Of a stretch of DNA of 21,872 bases, positions 1 to 9,229 are shown piece by piece; position 1 is the first letter of the stretch, and every line of letters begins with the position of its first letter. This DNA is from Chara braunii (lineage: Eukaryota > Streptophyta > Charophyceae > Charales > Characeae). The position numbers and the translations under genes are program-made. Location: assembly GCA_003427395.1 (NCBI GenBank), contig BFEA01000012.1, forward strand, positions 4,464,879 through 4,486,750. Direction: 5' to 3'. A model generated the notes under the pieces. The model saw only the letters and a list, made by a program, of their open reading frames with translations. It did not search any database and was not told the DNA's origin.

Positions 1-1580
1 AACTTGAGAGTGAGTTCTTTCCTCTGGAGAATATCCACGCTGTCAGTGGGTCGCTCGGCTGTAACAGAGGGAACCGTGTCACAGTGGGTTTGCATTCAGT
101 CTTTCGACTTGCCGGTGCGAAAGGAACTGGAATGACTCTCCCTAGGATAGAATAGAGCTGAGACCATAAGGTCTTGTTCACCTTTGAAAAAGAAGGGTTA
201 GGAGAACAACAGTTACTCATGGAAGTGTTATTACAGTACGACTTTGTCCTGCAATATCTGTAAAATAACTATTAGTTACAATGTCATTTGACTCATTTCC
301 CATTTCATCTCTCATTATACCCAACCCCAAGGCAATAAAGATGTATGTACATAAGAACTCATCGAAGCAAATTATACTCGCAAGTGGTCGTTGAGAAGTC
401 GACAAACATACTGTGACAAGCTGTTTCGTCGGACTTTCACCGACTCATCAGGAGGTTAGACCTCGACAGCGGTACCGTGTCCCTTCACAATCAAGGGCTA
501 TCTGAACAACCCACACAGGAAATGGGCTTTGGGGGTTTGGGGGATATACACACCCTCTACACTCATCATACACACACCTGCCTCGAGAGAGTTCTCCATC
601 ATTCTGAGACCCAGAGGATCAGGTTGGCAATTGAAGGTTAGGCACCCTTGACAGGAGATGAACACTTGCCAGTAGGACTGAATGTGTGAGGCTTTACATT
701 CACAGTGAGAACAATGGAGTTTTCCTTGCAGCTTTTTCACATTCACAACACTTCAGTCGTTTACCCATATGTGCACGGCCCATAATACCGGGCAGACGTC
801 CCTGGACCAACCCATCCGAAAAATCCAAAACCAGTCGGAGGCCTGGGAGATGGCTTCACGCTGAGGTTAAAACTGGCATGGGGATGATGGGGAGCTAAAA
901 ACTGAAAAGGGAGGAAGAAGTCCATGAGCAGGGCAGTCGTGGCTATGGTGTGTACACAGACGAGAGAAAAAGAAAGGTAGCGCTGAGAGTGGGGTCAGAA
1001 TCTTTGAATTGTGACAACCAACTCTGTGGTCATCATGACCCATACACACCATGGAGGCCCATGCATGACAAATACCAGTGGTCCCAAAGGGACCCTGGAC
1101 CAACCCAGCCACCTGCCGCAACCACCACAGACACATAAACCAGAAAATCCTGCCTTATTTTGCCCACCTCAGAATCCAGACTTACCAGGACATGTCCTAC
1201 ATCCAAACAGCCACCCGTCTACTGGTTATAGATAATGCAAAAGATAGGAGGGGTCAAGAAACATCGGAAGAAAAAACAAATATGAACAAATGAACCTTGC
1301 CTCTGCTGCGCACGCTGGCATGTGGTGTCCCTTGACCAACTTTTAACATGCAATGCATGAGAGAGCTCTGCCCCCAAACCCCCCGGCATGTGCACGGCCG
1401 CGTTGGAGAAAAATGGCTGCGAAAAGTAATGGTGGTTTAAGGCTTGGAGAATCCAGGCCAGTCTCCAGCATGTTACGTGGTCCTATCCGCATCGATTGCC
1501 TCTTTTTTTTTCAAGCTTTTGATCATGAAATGGAATGACACCTGCTTCAGCAGTTTTAAGTTTTGTATCATGCAAAGTAC
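1..1580. other. No recognisable gene; intergenic or intronic sequence
   Basis: Open frames here are short (at most about 90 codons), lack recognisable motifs and overlap on both strands. Short phrases recur, such as CCTGGACCAACCCA near 804 and 1095 and TGTGCACGGCC near 773 and 1389, which suggests old diverged repeats. It could be the continuing 3' part of the minus-strand carrier gene (introns or downstream sequence), because the third carrier repeat has not appeared by this point, but I found no carrier signature (P-x-D-x-x-K) on the minus strand here. Confidence 0.5.
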
Positions 1581-1590
1581 AGTTCCCCGG

Positions 1591-1632
1591 CTTCAGCTTC
1601 GGCTTCGGCTTCGGCTTCGGCTTCGGCTTCAG
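1591..1632. repeat. CTTCGG hexamer microsatellite
   Basis: About seven consecutive copies of CTTCGG with small changes at both ends (CTTCAG). In one plus-strand frame it would read Leu-Arg repeats, but no gene context supports translation. Confidence 0.85.
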
Positions 1633-1886
1633 GGACCAATCGCACCATTGCTAGAAAGCAAATCCAGCAACTGGGAATTGACCGCTGAATGCCCCAAGCA
1701 AATCATCGTCTAGCCTGTTCAATCCCTCTGCATCGCCTGGTTGAATTACGATAAGATACTGAGACACTGAATTTTCAAGAATTTGCATGGAAATTGAACC
1801 ACCAGTACGTTTGCAGCATAGGTGTCAAACCTGCCAGTGGGTGGCCCACTGGACCTAGGCGAAACATTTCTTTTGACTTGGAAAGA

Positions 1887-2418
1887 GAGAACAGCACCCT
1901 CCATTGAAGAAGAAATTGTGCTCACCAGATGGAAAACCTATCTGCACAGAGTGTGCAATTAGAGACCCTGTTATAGAGNCTTTCTTGCAAAATACTAGAG
2001 AGAGAGTAGTCTTNNAAAAGAAAGAAAAGGCGAGAACAGCACCCTCGACTGACGAAGAATTTGTGGTCACCAGACGGAAACCCTATCTGAACAGAGTGTG
2101 CAATTAGAGACCCTGTTAAAGAGCCTTTCTTGCAAAATACTAGAGAGAGAGTAGTCTTTGAAAAGAAAGAAAGGCGAGAACAGCACCCTCACCAGATGGA
2201 AACCCTATCTGCACAGAGTGTGCAATTAGAGACCCTGTTAGAGAGCCTCTCTTGCAAAATACTAGAGAGAGAGTAGTCTTCAAAAAGAAAGAAAGGGAAG
2301 AACGGCACCCTCACCAGATGGAAACCCTATCTGCACAGAGTGTGCAATTAGAGACCCTGTTAGAGAGCCTCTCTTGCAAAATACTAGAGAGAGAGTAGTC
2401 TTCAAAAAGAAAGAAAAG
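1887..2418. repeat. Tandem repeat, four units of about 121-145 bp
   Basis: Units begin with GAGAACAGCACCCTC or a close variant at about 1887, 2032, 2176 and 2297. The first two are about 145 bp, the last about 121 bp and lacking an internal ~25-bp piece. Each holds the phrases TGTGCAATTAGAGACCCTG and CAAAATACTAGAGAGAGAG and ends in an A/G-rich GAAAGAAA stretch. Ambiguous bases at 1979 and 2014-2015 fall inside the first unit, a sign that the assembler struggled and the true copy number may be larger. Confidence 0.9.
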
Positions 2419-2437
2419 GAAAAAAGAGGCTAGAGCA

Positions 2438-2491
2438 ACAATTTGGGGCACAATCTGGGGCACAATTTGGGGCACAATTTGGGGCACAATT
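2438..2491. repeat. 12-bp minisatellite
   Basis: Four and a half copies of ACAATTTGGGGC, the second with one change (ACAATCTGGGGC), directly after the 145-bp tandem array. Confidence 0.9.
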
Positions 2492-2494
2492 TGA

Positions 2495-3165
2495 CAACAT
2501 TTGACTGGAGGGCCGCGGCCTGAATGCATGCAAATTGGAAGAATAGTATGCAGCTGATGTGACCTTCCAATGGCCGAATTGAAGGAGCTGAGTCTGCTAT
2601 GTGGTCATGCTGTGATTTCTGCACAAAAATATGATTGCACCATCAGCAATCAAGTCATTCCTTCATGGCATGTCCAAGAAAACCACCCCAATCTGCTTCA
2701 GATGGACAGAGAGAGGCCACTGGGGAACACAGAGCAAATGTTTCTCAAACCTAGGAGAGCAAGCGAATGGGTAAAAACTGAGAAGAGTCTATGGTAGCTT
2801 GTGAGACAGTACATGGAAGCATAGCTTGTGATGACCCATGCACACATAGCTCATGACAACACATGGAACTTGGGCAAGATCCAACGGCCGTTCAAGACAG
2901 CAGTTGAGGACAGTGGCCAACCAAGTGCAAGGTAGAAGTGTTGGCCAAGGAGGTCAAGACAGTCCATGGCCACCGGCCCTCCAGTCTGAACAACTGTGTT
3001 CTCGAATCAATTTTCCTTCAATGTCCATCATCATCGCTTGTCGTCTTGTCTACAGCCAGCCCAAGAGCCATTGCCAGCCAATGTTAACAGACATGGATGT
3101 GCCATCAACAGCAGCCTTGCCCCCACCAAGGTACAACACTCATTGGTCCTCGTTTTTTTTCCTGA
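2495..3165. other. No recognisable gene between repeat blocks
   Basis: A plus-strand frame of about 187 codons starts at 2853 and runs into the CAT/TCC tract, where it becomes polyhistidine and leucine. Its first ~100 codons show no motif I recognise, so I do not call it a gene. Confidence 0.4.
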
Positions 3166-3175
3166 TTTCGATATG

Positions 3176-3266
3176 TCCTCCTCCTCCTCCTCTTCATCCC
3201 CATCATCATCAGAATCACAAGTATAATCAGAATCGTCAGAACCATCGGCATCATCGGCATCATTTG

Positions 3267-3299
<33 letters not shown>

Positions 3300-3300
3300 C
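3176..3300. repeat. TCC and CAT trinucleotide tract, open on both strands
   Basis: A TCC run near 3176-3197 is followed by CAT/ATC-rich sequence ending in a pure CAT run at about 3264-3297. Both strands stay open: the minus strand encodes a long Asp/Glu-rich stretch (131-codon frame 3426-3031). A CAG|GTGAGA donor-like site on the minus strand lies at about 3405, and the frame above it (Ser-Asp-Asp-Glu-Glu, then Lys/Trp-rich) could be a further exon of the carrier gene, but phase and acceptor could not be settled. Confidence 0.7.
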
Positions 3301-3693
3301 TGCTGCTGCTGTCGCCACTGTTGATGTCGCTCCTCCTGCCCCTCCTCGTTCTGCTTCTTCAATGCACACGAACTTCATCTTCAGGTCTTCTTCTTTTCTC
3401 ACCTGCCACCATTTAACTTTACCCACCTCTTTACCATGCCATTAGATCTTCCCATCCACTTCATCGCCGCCTCCTCATCATCCGACTTAGCAGCCAAGAC
3501 CCCATGCTGATACAGCGTACACTGTCATAATCACATCCATCCAGGTGGAAAACAGCTGAGGCATTATGGCTGCATCTAACATTCCCCTATATCAGTGATG
3601 AGTCAAGTAGCAGTATGACAAATGCAGGCAGACACACTGTTAGAATTCAGCAAAGCAGCGAAGAAGAAACTATCCTCCTGGATGGATTGAAAC

Positions 3694-3724
3694 TTGAAAG
3701 GGAGTGAAGTTCAGTAAACATTAT
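3694..3724 (-). CDS. Mitochondrial carrier gene, exon 6 (3' limit uncertain)
   Basis: This continues the carrier after the preceding exon's DVPEIAIQ. On the minus strand a pyrimidine-rich stretch ending TTTCGCAG precedes the exon, which reads IMFTELHSL. In SLC25 proteins the repeat-2 motif Pro-x-x-x-x-Gln is normally followed five residues later by a Glu in helix 4, and Q-IMFT-E has exactly that spacing, which favours splicing out the 54 bases before it. The donor is uncertain: GTTTCA after TCAA is one choice, and the same hexamer serves as donor of exon 2. Without splicing the frame stays open to a stop near 3647. Helices 5 and 6 and the third carrier signature were not found on either side. 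Confidence 0.5.
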
Positions 3725-3778
3725 CTGCGAAACACAGGATCCAGCACGAAGGAACGACTGTGCACACAGCGAACCAAC
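3725..3778 (-). other. Proposed 54-nt GT-AG intron, in frame and without stops
   Basis: Bounded on the minus strand by CAG|GTTGGT and TTTCGCAG|ATA. Its length is a multiple of three and it has no stop codon, so retention would insert 18 residues. The carrier family spacing Gln-x4-Glu is met only when it is removed. Confidence 0.5.
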
Positions 3779-3882
3779 CTGGATTGCAATTTCTGGCACA
3801 TCACGCATTAATGTTGACCCAAAGCCAACATACAGTTCACGAACACCTTTGCTCGTCACGAGTGTGTGCAGTGCATCAAAAG
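3779..3882 (-). CDS. Mitochondrial carrier gene, exon 5 (repeat 2, matrix helix and helix 4)
   Basis: Encodes 34 residues from FDALHTL through GVRELYVGFGSTLMRDVPE to IAIQ. This is the classic second half of an SLC25 repeat: the amphipathic matrix helix ending Lys-Gly, the Leu-Tyr-x-Gly-Phe turn, and Arg-Asp-x-Pro at the start of helix 4. The acceptor is CTTTTGTAG|CT and the donor CAG|GTTGGT. It begins with two bases of a split codon; joining them to the T that ends exon 4 gives Ser, so the join reads LHPNSFDAL. Protein and splice phase agree, so I regard it as real. SLC25 proteins sit in the inner mitochondrial membrane and exchange small metabolites. Confidence 0.85.
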
Positions 3883-4280
3883 CTACAAAAGACAACAACA
3901 ATAGAGCAGACAAGTAGATCAGCGACATACATTCATGAACACTCGCTTCCTCTGGCCAACAAATCTTCCAGAAATGCCTTCAGGCCCTTCACTCATAACG
4001 ATTCGGGAATTCAAACTATATAAAGCACTGGTTCGGAGGGACTTTAGAGAAGAGGAGACCAACTGGTAAATCATAGATAATTCTTCAAATCGCTGGTTCA
4101 CTCCCGTAACTTTTGTTAAGAAAAGTGTAGTGTAACCCCTACTTTTTTATCTGTGTCAAGATTTGAACCCATGATGAATTCATGAACAGCTCCACATGTA
4201 CCATTCAAACACAACTCGGGTTCTGTCCAATCTTACATTGGAGGAAGGACACAATTTTGCCTCAGAAGTGGATCACTCGC

Positions 4281-4384
4281 ATCGTCACCCGAATAGAACA
4301 TGCGGTCGTTATCACTGTATCCAGACTGAACGTTATCCCAAGACAGCTATGACGACTGTCTATTCTGTTCGGGGGAAGACGGTC
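4281..4384. mobile_element. Short TIR element (MITE-like), ACCGTC family, copy a
   Basis: The ends are inverted: left CACCCGAATAGAACATGCGG, right reading back as ACCGTCTTCCCCCGAACAG. It is about 104 bp, has no coding capacity, lies inside the intron between carrier exons 4 and 5, and its left tip has lost a few bases. It belongs with the copies at 5691, 19694, 19832, 20028 and 20927. Confidence 0.65.
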
Positions 4385-4674
4385 GAGTGTTCGCATGGAC
4401 TCTCGGGCAAGAAAGGGAAAAGGTCAGACACCGAGCACAAAATTCTCTCGTAAACTCTCAACAGTTTTTCAAAGTCCAGCACTCACTTGCGATCCTGGTG
4501 TCGCAATCTCAGTTGATTTTAACCTTTCAGTTCGCTTCCAAAGTCTCACGAAACTGAAGAGCTATCAAAGACTACCATCTTCACCAGACAATATTTTCGG
4601 GCATTACATTCAATTCACTCAAAAAAACTCAGAATTTATGTTTTTCACTCTTTTTTTTAATATAACGCCCATTT

Positions 4675-4960
4675 GGATAGAATGCCCGGGGGCCAGGCTT
4701 TATACCTAGAAGAACCAAGGCTACAATCCGGACGTCCGGACCAGCATCCAGACGGTCCGGATCCAGACCTGCACCCAGACGCCCAGTCTGGAAGGTCCGG
4801 ATCCAGGCCAAATCATAAAAAAAAAAAGGACCGGACCACGATGGCCGGCGGCGCCAGCCACAAAAGAAAAAAAAGTGCGCCGCTGGCGGTTTGGAAAACC
4901 TTGGCATGCCGCAAGGGGCCTGCAGGCCCGGGTGTACCGGTGGTTTAAGGCAAAGGAGAC
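4675..4960. repeat. GC-rich diverged repeat block with TCCGGA motifs
   Basis: Contains at least four GGTCCGGATCC-like words at 4735-4805 with CCAGAC spacers, two short A-runs (about 4818 and 4864) and GC-rich sequence ending in GGCCTGCAGGCCCGGG. Open frames on both strands have no recognisable motif. It reads as a decayed transposon or minisatellite within the intron next to exon 4. Confidence 0.45.
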
Positions 4961-4977
4961 TGGAGAAAAGAGCTCAC

Positions 4978-5029
4978 AATTAGGATGGAGATATGCCTGG
5001 ACCCGATGCTTCACAGTGTCCGCAGGCAC
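4978..5029 (-). CDS. Mitochondrial carrier gene, exon 4 (repeat-2 signature)
   Basis: A 52-base exon reading VPADTVKHRVQAYLHPN plus one base. PADTVKHR is the family signature Pro-x-[Asp/Glu]-x-x-[Lys/Arg]-x-[Arg/Lys] that forms the matrix salt-bridge network. Exon 3 ends in Leu-Val-Arg, so the join reads LVRVPADTVKHR, closely resembling the second repeat of S-adenosylmethionine carriers. The acceptor is TTTTTAATGTGCAG|GTG and the donor AATT|GTGAGC. The final T completes a Ser codon with exon 5. It is short, and I found it by searching for the motif that had to follow exon 3; its phase fits on both sides. Confidence 0.8.
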
Positions 5030-5690
5030 CTGCACATTAAAAACCAACAATCATTTTTTCTCAGGCATGAGTGAGTTGGAGCAAGTTGGCAACAAAAAAG
5101 AAAAAGAACCAGATTAAGATTATATGATCGTAAGAATGTGCACCTGGACCTGATCGCTGAATGGTACAGTTGTTGACAGACAACTCACGTGTTCGTGCAC
5201 TCGTGGATACAATAAGGCTGCAAGGGGTTGTCCCCTATTGAAAGGAAGAGACAAAATATAATAAGAATGAACTCTGACACGTATTCAAGACAATTAGACC
5301 TGCACTCCTTATTTCACTTGTATCCGAGTCACCAAACACAGCCAAAACCATCTTCCAAAGCATCATACCTCCCAGACTCACTCAACAACAACCTGATGTA
5401 AAAAGGATGCTGATATCAGAACACAGATATGGTCAAAGACAAGGCAAAGACATATGTGTAGACATTGATCACAATCGCAATGGCACACACATGAATAGCA
5501 CAAGGAAAGCAGTACAGTGCAGATGCTGCCTGCAATCAGAACCCACTGAGTCAAGCCGCAACCCCTCATACGCTAACATACACACTTTCCCTACTCAACC
5601 AGCCTCTAAAGTGCCAACAATATATAACAGTCCATTTGAACCCTCATTAGTCTTAAGCAGCGACTGGTGTAGGCCCCACTACAACGCTTT

Positions 5691-5785
5691 TCCGGAATAG
5701 AGCGTACCGTCATTACAGCCATATTTGGGGCAACATCTGCTCTAGATACTAATGACCATGGACTCTATTCGGGGGGAAGACGGTA
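5691..5785. mobile_element. Short TIR element (MITE-like), ACCGTC family, copy b
   Basis: Left end CCGGAATAGAGCGTACCGTC (outermost bases missing) pairs with a right end that reads back as TACCGTCTTCCCCCCGAAT; both sides carry the inner word ATGGTCATTA or a close match. It is non-coding, about 95 bp, in the intron between carrier exons 3 and 4. Confidence 0.65.
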
Positions 5786-5789
5786 GTAG

Positions 5790-6490
5790 TGAGTCAGGCC
5801 TTGGACCAGTCTGTCCTCTATTGAAGACACACACAGACCCGAAAGCCTGCCTTGTATTTACCTAGCCTTGCTGATGGGGTCTGACGAAAGTACCCGATGC
5901 CAAATGCCGCCCCCTTCTCCGCAGCAAGCTCTGGACCCTACCATGGATCTCTCATGTAGGTAAACAACAGCCTCGTAAAAGAAAGAAAGAAAGAAAGAAA
6001 CTGCCAACTGCAACCACCTCTTCTTCTCGTTTGTGGACTTCTACAACATCTCGTTGACTTGACATGTTGATCGTACAAACGAGTAGTTCACACGGTGACT
6101 CAAACGGTCGCCCCCAAAATAAGAAACAAAATTATTGAAAATAGACAACGTAAAATTGAATACCAAAACGACTTCTGGCCTCATCCAAAGGGATTGGTGT
6201 CAAAACTTCAATCTGATTTGCACAGACTTGCTGAAGTGCCCTCCGAACCTATGTGCGAAATAGTTAGTTGCCCATTACACGGCTCACTAACTCTGCTTGC
6301 TTCGAGTTCTCGTACCTATTTGGTGGGATTTCACTGGTTCAAGTGACCAATTTCCCCCATGGACTTCCACGCAACCTCGGGACATGAAGAGGGTGAAGCT
6401 GAAGGCCTGACTTTAGTAAGTCCACGCAAGAAAGACGATACATTGGATCTCGTACTCGACTAATTTGTACTGGAAAAAAGATAGCTCACT
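5790..6490. other. Carrier intron 3 sequence, no recognisable feature
   Basis: Holds a short GAAA run at about 5981-6000. A plus-strand frame of 83 codons (6095-6346) and one of 34 codons starting at 6360 look mildly protein-like, but neither has a known motif or clear splice context, so they are not called. Confidence 0.4.
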
Positions 6491-6715
6491 CTTACTTCTC
6501 TCCTTCACCAACAACCGGTTCCTCTTCCGGGAGCTTGCCTTTGCCTTCCTCCTCATCTTCCTGGCCCACTCTGCTCTTCAGCTCCACTGAACTTTCGCTT
6601 CCGCTTGCTTCTTCGCCTTCCCTTCTTACTCCTCCCTCTTCATTTCCTCTCTGCCTATCGCCTCCCCTGTTCCTCTCACTTTTTCTCTCCTTCTTTGAAG
6701 CTAGTTCTGAGGGTT
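6489..6715 (-). other. Charged low-complexity open frame (possible exon, unproven)
   Basis: On the minus strand about 70 codons rich in Glu, Lys, Arg and Ser (for example SERNRGGDRQRGNEEGG) lie between an acceptor-like CAACCCTCAG and a donor-like GAA|GTAAGA. The purine-rich strand is not a simple repeat. It sits inside the intron between carrier exons 3 and 4, and those two exons already join perfectly without it, so it would have to be an alternative exon, part of another gene or non-coding. Confidence 0.2.
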
Positions 6716-6743
6716 GCAGTATTTCCCAGCTGTTGCAAAGCAT

Positions 6744-6794
6744 GGTCCAACTGAGTTTTCTTGTACATTTTATATTATCCCAAAGGACATAGAC
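6744..6794. repeat. Dispersed 51-bp repeat, copy 1
   Basis: The segment containing TTTTATATTATCCCAAA recurs at 7352-7404 with roughly 85-90% identity by eye. The second copy runs directly into the ~95-bp tandem array. Confidence 0.75.
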
Positions 6795-7217
6795 CATTCT
6801 TGCGGCGCATGGACGAAGTGCGCTGCCAGTGCAGTGCGCGGTGCGTTGATCGCAGTGCACAGTGTGTTACAAAATAATGTTAAAAAAATCCAAAAAGGGT
6901 AGGCCGTGGTAAGCAAAAGTGTCCCTCCCTTTTGAAAATTGTAAGTGCACAGAAAAAAAAACATTTTGGGGCCGCTTCGTACTACTCATTGGATCTATCC
7001 TCTTTTCCAAAAGGTCCCCTGCAAAGAATCAGCAGGGTTCCCATGCTTTTGGAAGGTGTTCATTGAACTACTGGCAGACCACGAGCAGGCCAGCAATATA
7101 TCCTGGATTCGGATTCACGCCAGTGTTCCAAGAGTTATGGGTTACGAAAGTAGTACAAACACTATAGTAACTGTCTCGGGTTTTTGTTTTTCCTTTTCTT
7201 ACGTGCAGTGGCCCTAA

Positions 7218-7330
7218 GGGCCTCGCTTTACTCATCACAAAAGAAAAACATGTGGCTTGTACGGTTCCGGTTTGTAGGAGAAGATTCATTCTAGTTTTGC
7301 ACATTTGGTGAGTAGCGGAGTGAAGTCCTG
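7218..7330. repeat. Dispersed repeat shared with 20629-20775
   Basis: Both copies begin GGGCCTCGCT and contain CACAAAAGA, GAAGATTCA and TTTGCACATTTGG followed by GAGTAG, with short insertions between. Strongly diverged but collinear over about 110-145 bp. Confidence 0.6.
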
Positions 7331-7394
7331 AAAATCACATGCCGAGTTAGTTGGTCTAACTGAATTTTCTTGTACTTTTTATATTATCCCAAAC

Positions 7395-7875
7395 GACATA
7401 GACATATGAAAGCGAGCAACCCCTACAACATCCTTCAGTATGGAACAACCTCAATATAGCAACAAACAGCCGGACAGGATAGACATATGAAAGTGAGCAA
7501 CCACGACAACATCCTTCAGTATGGAACAACCTCAACATAGCAAAACACAGGCACAAGCCGCACAACAAGTAGCCAGACAGGATAGACATATGAAAGTGAG
7601 CAACCACTACAACATCCTTCAGTATGGAACAACCTCAATATAGCAAAACACAGGCACAACAAACAGCCAGACAGGATAGACATATGAAAGTGAGCAACCA
7701 CGACAACATCCTTCAGTACGGAACAACCTCAACATAGCAAAACACAGCCACAAGCCGCACAACAAATAGCCAGACAGGATAGACCTATGAAAGTGAGTAA
7801 CCACGACAACATCCTTCAGTATGGAACAACCTCAACATAGCAAAACACAGGCAAAACAGACAGCCAGACAGGAAC
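7395..7875. repeat. Tandem array, five units of about 84-103 bp
   Basis: Units start with GATAGACATATGAAAG or a variant near 7395, 7479, 7581, 7675 and 7778. All contain ACAACATCCTTCAGTATGG and AACCTCAACATAGCAA; lengths vary because CACAAGCCGCACAACAA is present or absent. The minus strand stays open in one frame through several units, giving a repetitive peptide, which I take to be chance. It lies just downstream of carrier exon 3 on the minus strand. Confidence 0.9.
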
Positions 7876-7948
7876 AACTAGTCAACATGCAAAGAAACAG
7901 TAACCTAAGGTGAAACGATGCACCAGAGCATTCTGAGTGAGCGCTTAC

Positions 7949-8040
7949 CCGTACGAGAGAAGACGCAAATGTACCAATCGTTGCAGATGCAATATGAACA
8001 ACGCTGGGCGGTAGCCATTTCTCAAGTTTCTGCTTTGTAT
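7949..8040 (-). CDS. Mitochondrial carrier gene, exon 3 (end of helix 2 and helix 3)
   Basis: A 92-base exon reading TKQKLEKWLPPS, then VVHIASATIGTFASSLVR. The hydrophobic helix 3 with small residues (Ala-Ser-x-x-Gly) ending Leu-Val-Arg before the exon-4 Val-Pro is typical of the SAM carrier branch. The donor is CGG|GTAAGC (strong); the acceptor is GCATGTAG|AT with a poor pyrimidine tract. The initial AT joins the T of exon 2 to make Tyr, giving the helix-2 ending ALYF-x-FQYTK, which matches the family pattern [Phe/Tyr]-[Asp/Glu]-x-x-[Lys/Arg] except that Gln replaces the acid. Confidence 0.8.
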
Positions 8041-8066
8041 CTACATGCACGGTTCAGTATAAATTT

Positions 8067-8149
8067 CAGAACAAGAGATGTCCCACCGGCTGCAGATGCA
8101 ATAAGAACAGCACTGGGCAGCAGCCATTTCTGAAATTTCTGCTTTCTAA
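8067..8149 (-). pseudogene. Tandem duplicate of carrier exon 3, donor lost
   Basis: An 83-base copy of exon 3 lies 109 bp upstream of it on the minus strand, with about 65 of 83 aligned bases identical by eye. It stays open and in the same phase: RKQKFQKWLLPS, then AVLIASAAGGTSLVL, with an in-frame 9-base deletion near the end. Its acceptor (TTCCAACGACATGCAG|TT) looks better than that of exon 3, and its first two bases would also complete a codon with exon 2 (Phe). At the position of the exon-3 donor GTAAGC it has AAATTT, so it cannot splice out there, and reading on meets a stop. Confidence 0.65.
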
Positions 8150-8159
8150 CTGCATGTCG

Positions 8160-9070
8160 TTGGAACAAGGAGCAAGAGAAGCTACAGGGCAAAAATCAGC
8201 AGACCTCAATGAAGCCGAATATAGTTCAAGATTTCTTCGAAGGTTCTGCACGTTGTGCATCAGCTTCGACAGCAATCGCTAGCAGATACACCATACAGGA
8301 GAACATTGGACCAATAAACAAACAGCACTGACCGACTGGGTACACAGTTATGTTGAGTTTGAGGGTCCATTTAATCCAAGAGAATCATTCATCAACACCC
8401 AGGCCATACCACTTCACATTGAAAGAGATGCTTGGCGTACAAAACACCTTCTTGTATTTTGCTATCAGATCCGGAACCCCTCCTTCACATCAGATGAGAA
8501 GCTTGGCATGCACAACTGCACTTGCTAAACGAAAGCTCTGTCTGACTGAAATGCAGCACTACTGATAGGCTATGCAAATTTGCCTCTGAACCTAAGTTAA
8601 AGCACCACTACATGGGCACCTGGGCCGCGGGCCTGACACCTCGAAATCTGGAACGCGCGAAATGAAACGCCCCTTCTATTCTGGGGGGGAACAGTCCGGT
8701 TACTTATCACCGGCAAGCAAACCCCGACGGAACATGTCAAGTTCTCCAAGTTCCCAAGCAACTTGAAAAGAACTGCCTTTCCCTGGTCATCAGTGGAGAC
8801 GCATATCTGGTTCCAGCTTCGCTTCACCTGAATATCACAGATCTCCTGCTCCCCCCCTCCGGACCATCTGGTCATCAATGGACCAACCATCTTGCCACGA
8901 ACAGACCCAATCGGTACCATTGGAGCATTTCATTACAAACTCGCCATATCTAGTTACCAAACGAGTGTGCAGTTGTCCCAGGAGACATGCAGACATCAAT
9001 GCACAACTCTCTGCTATGAGGCATTCGGACATCAGCGGACAATTTCGAGTGGACAATTCTCCATATTCAT
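8160..9070. other. Carrier intron 2 sequence without recognisable features
   Basis: Short overlapping open frames on both strands only. I see no motif, RNA gene or clear repeat. Confidence 0.4.
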
Positions 9071-9079
9071 TCTGTATTT

Positions 9080-9222
9080 GGGACGCTGGACCCGTTTTCC
9101 AGCAGGTGATGCTCCCCACCAATAGATGGGAGTCTCTCCCCAGGTGCTAGCGGTGCCTGCTCTTACCTGCACCACTAGCACTGCAGGGGACAGTTCAAAA
9201 AAAAAAAGAAAAAAAAAAAGAC
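9080..9222 (+). repeat. Dispersed A-tailed repeat, copy 1 (SINE- or LINE-tail-like)
   Basis: GGGACGCTGGACCC, then CAGCAGGT and CTCCCCACCAATAGA, then about 80 diverged bases and an A-rich tail (A11-G-A11 at about 9199-9221). The same order is found at 16808-16945. Two copies on the same strand, both ending in an A-rich stretch, suggest a non-autonomous retroelement. Confidence 0.6.
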
Positions 9223-9229
9223 AACCATC

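Noticed and set aside
1835-1853. CCAGTGGGTGGCCCACTGG palindrome
   Set aside because: An isolated 8-bp stem with a 3-base loop; no context gives it a role.
2853-3416. 187-codon plus-strand frame
   Set aside because: Much of its length is microsatellite-derived His/Leu sequence.
4150-4165. GATTTGAACCC resembling an antisense tRNA B box
   Set aside because: The flanking bases do not form a T stem and no A box is at the right distance.
7395-7875. Repeated minus-strand phrase Val-Pro-Tyr considered as the missing repeat-2 exon
   Set aside because: In every unit the next codon is a stop (TGA) and no Lys/Arg signature follows; the true exon was found at 4978-5029.
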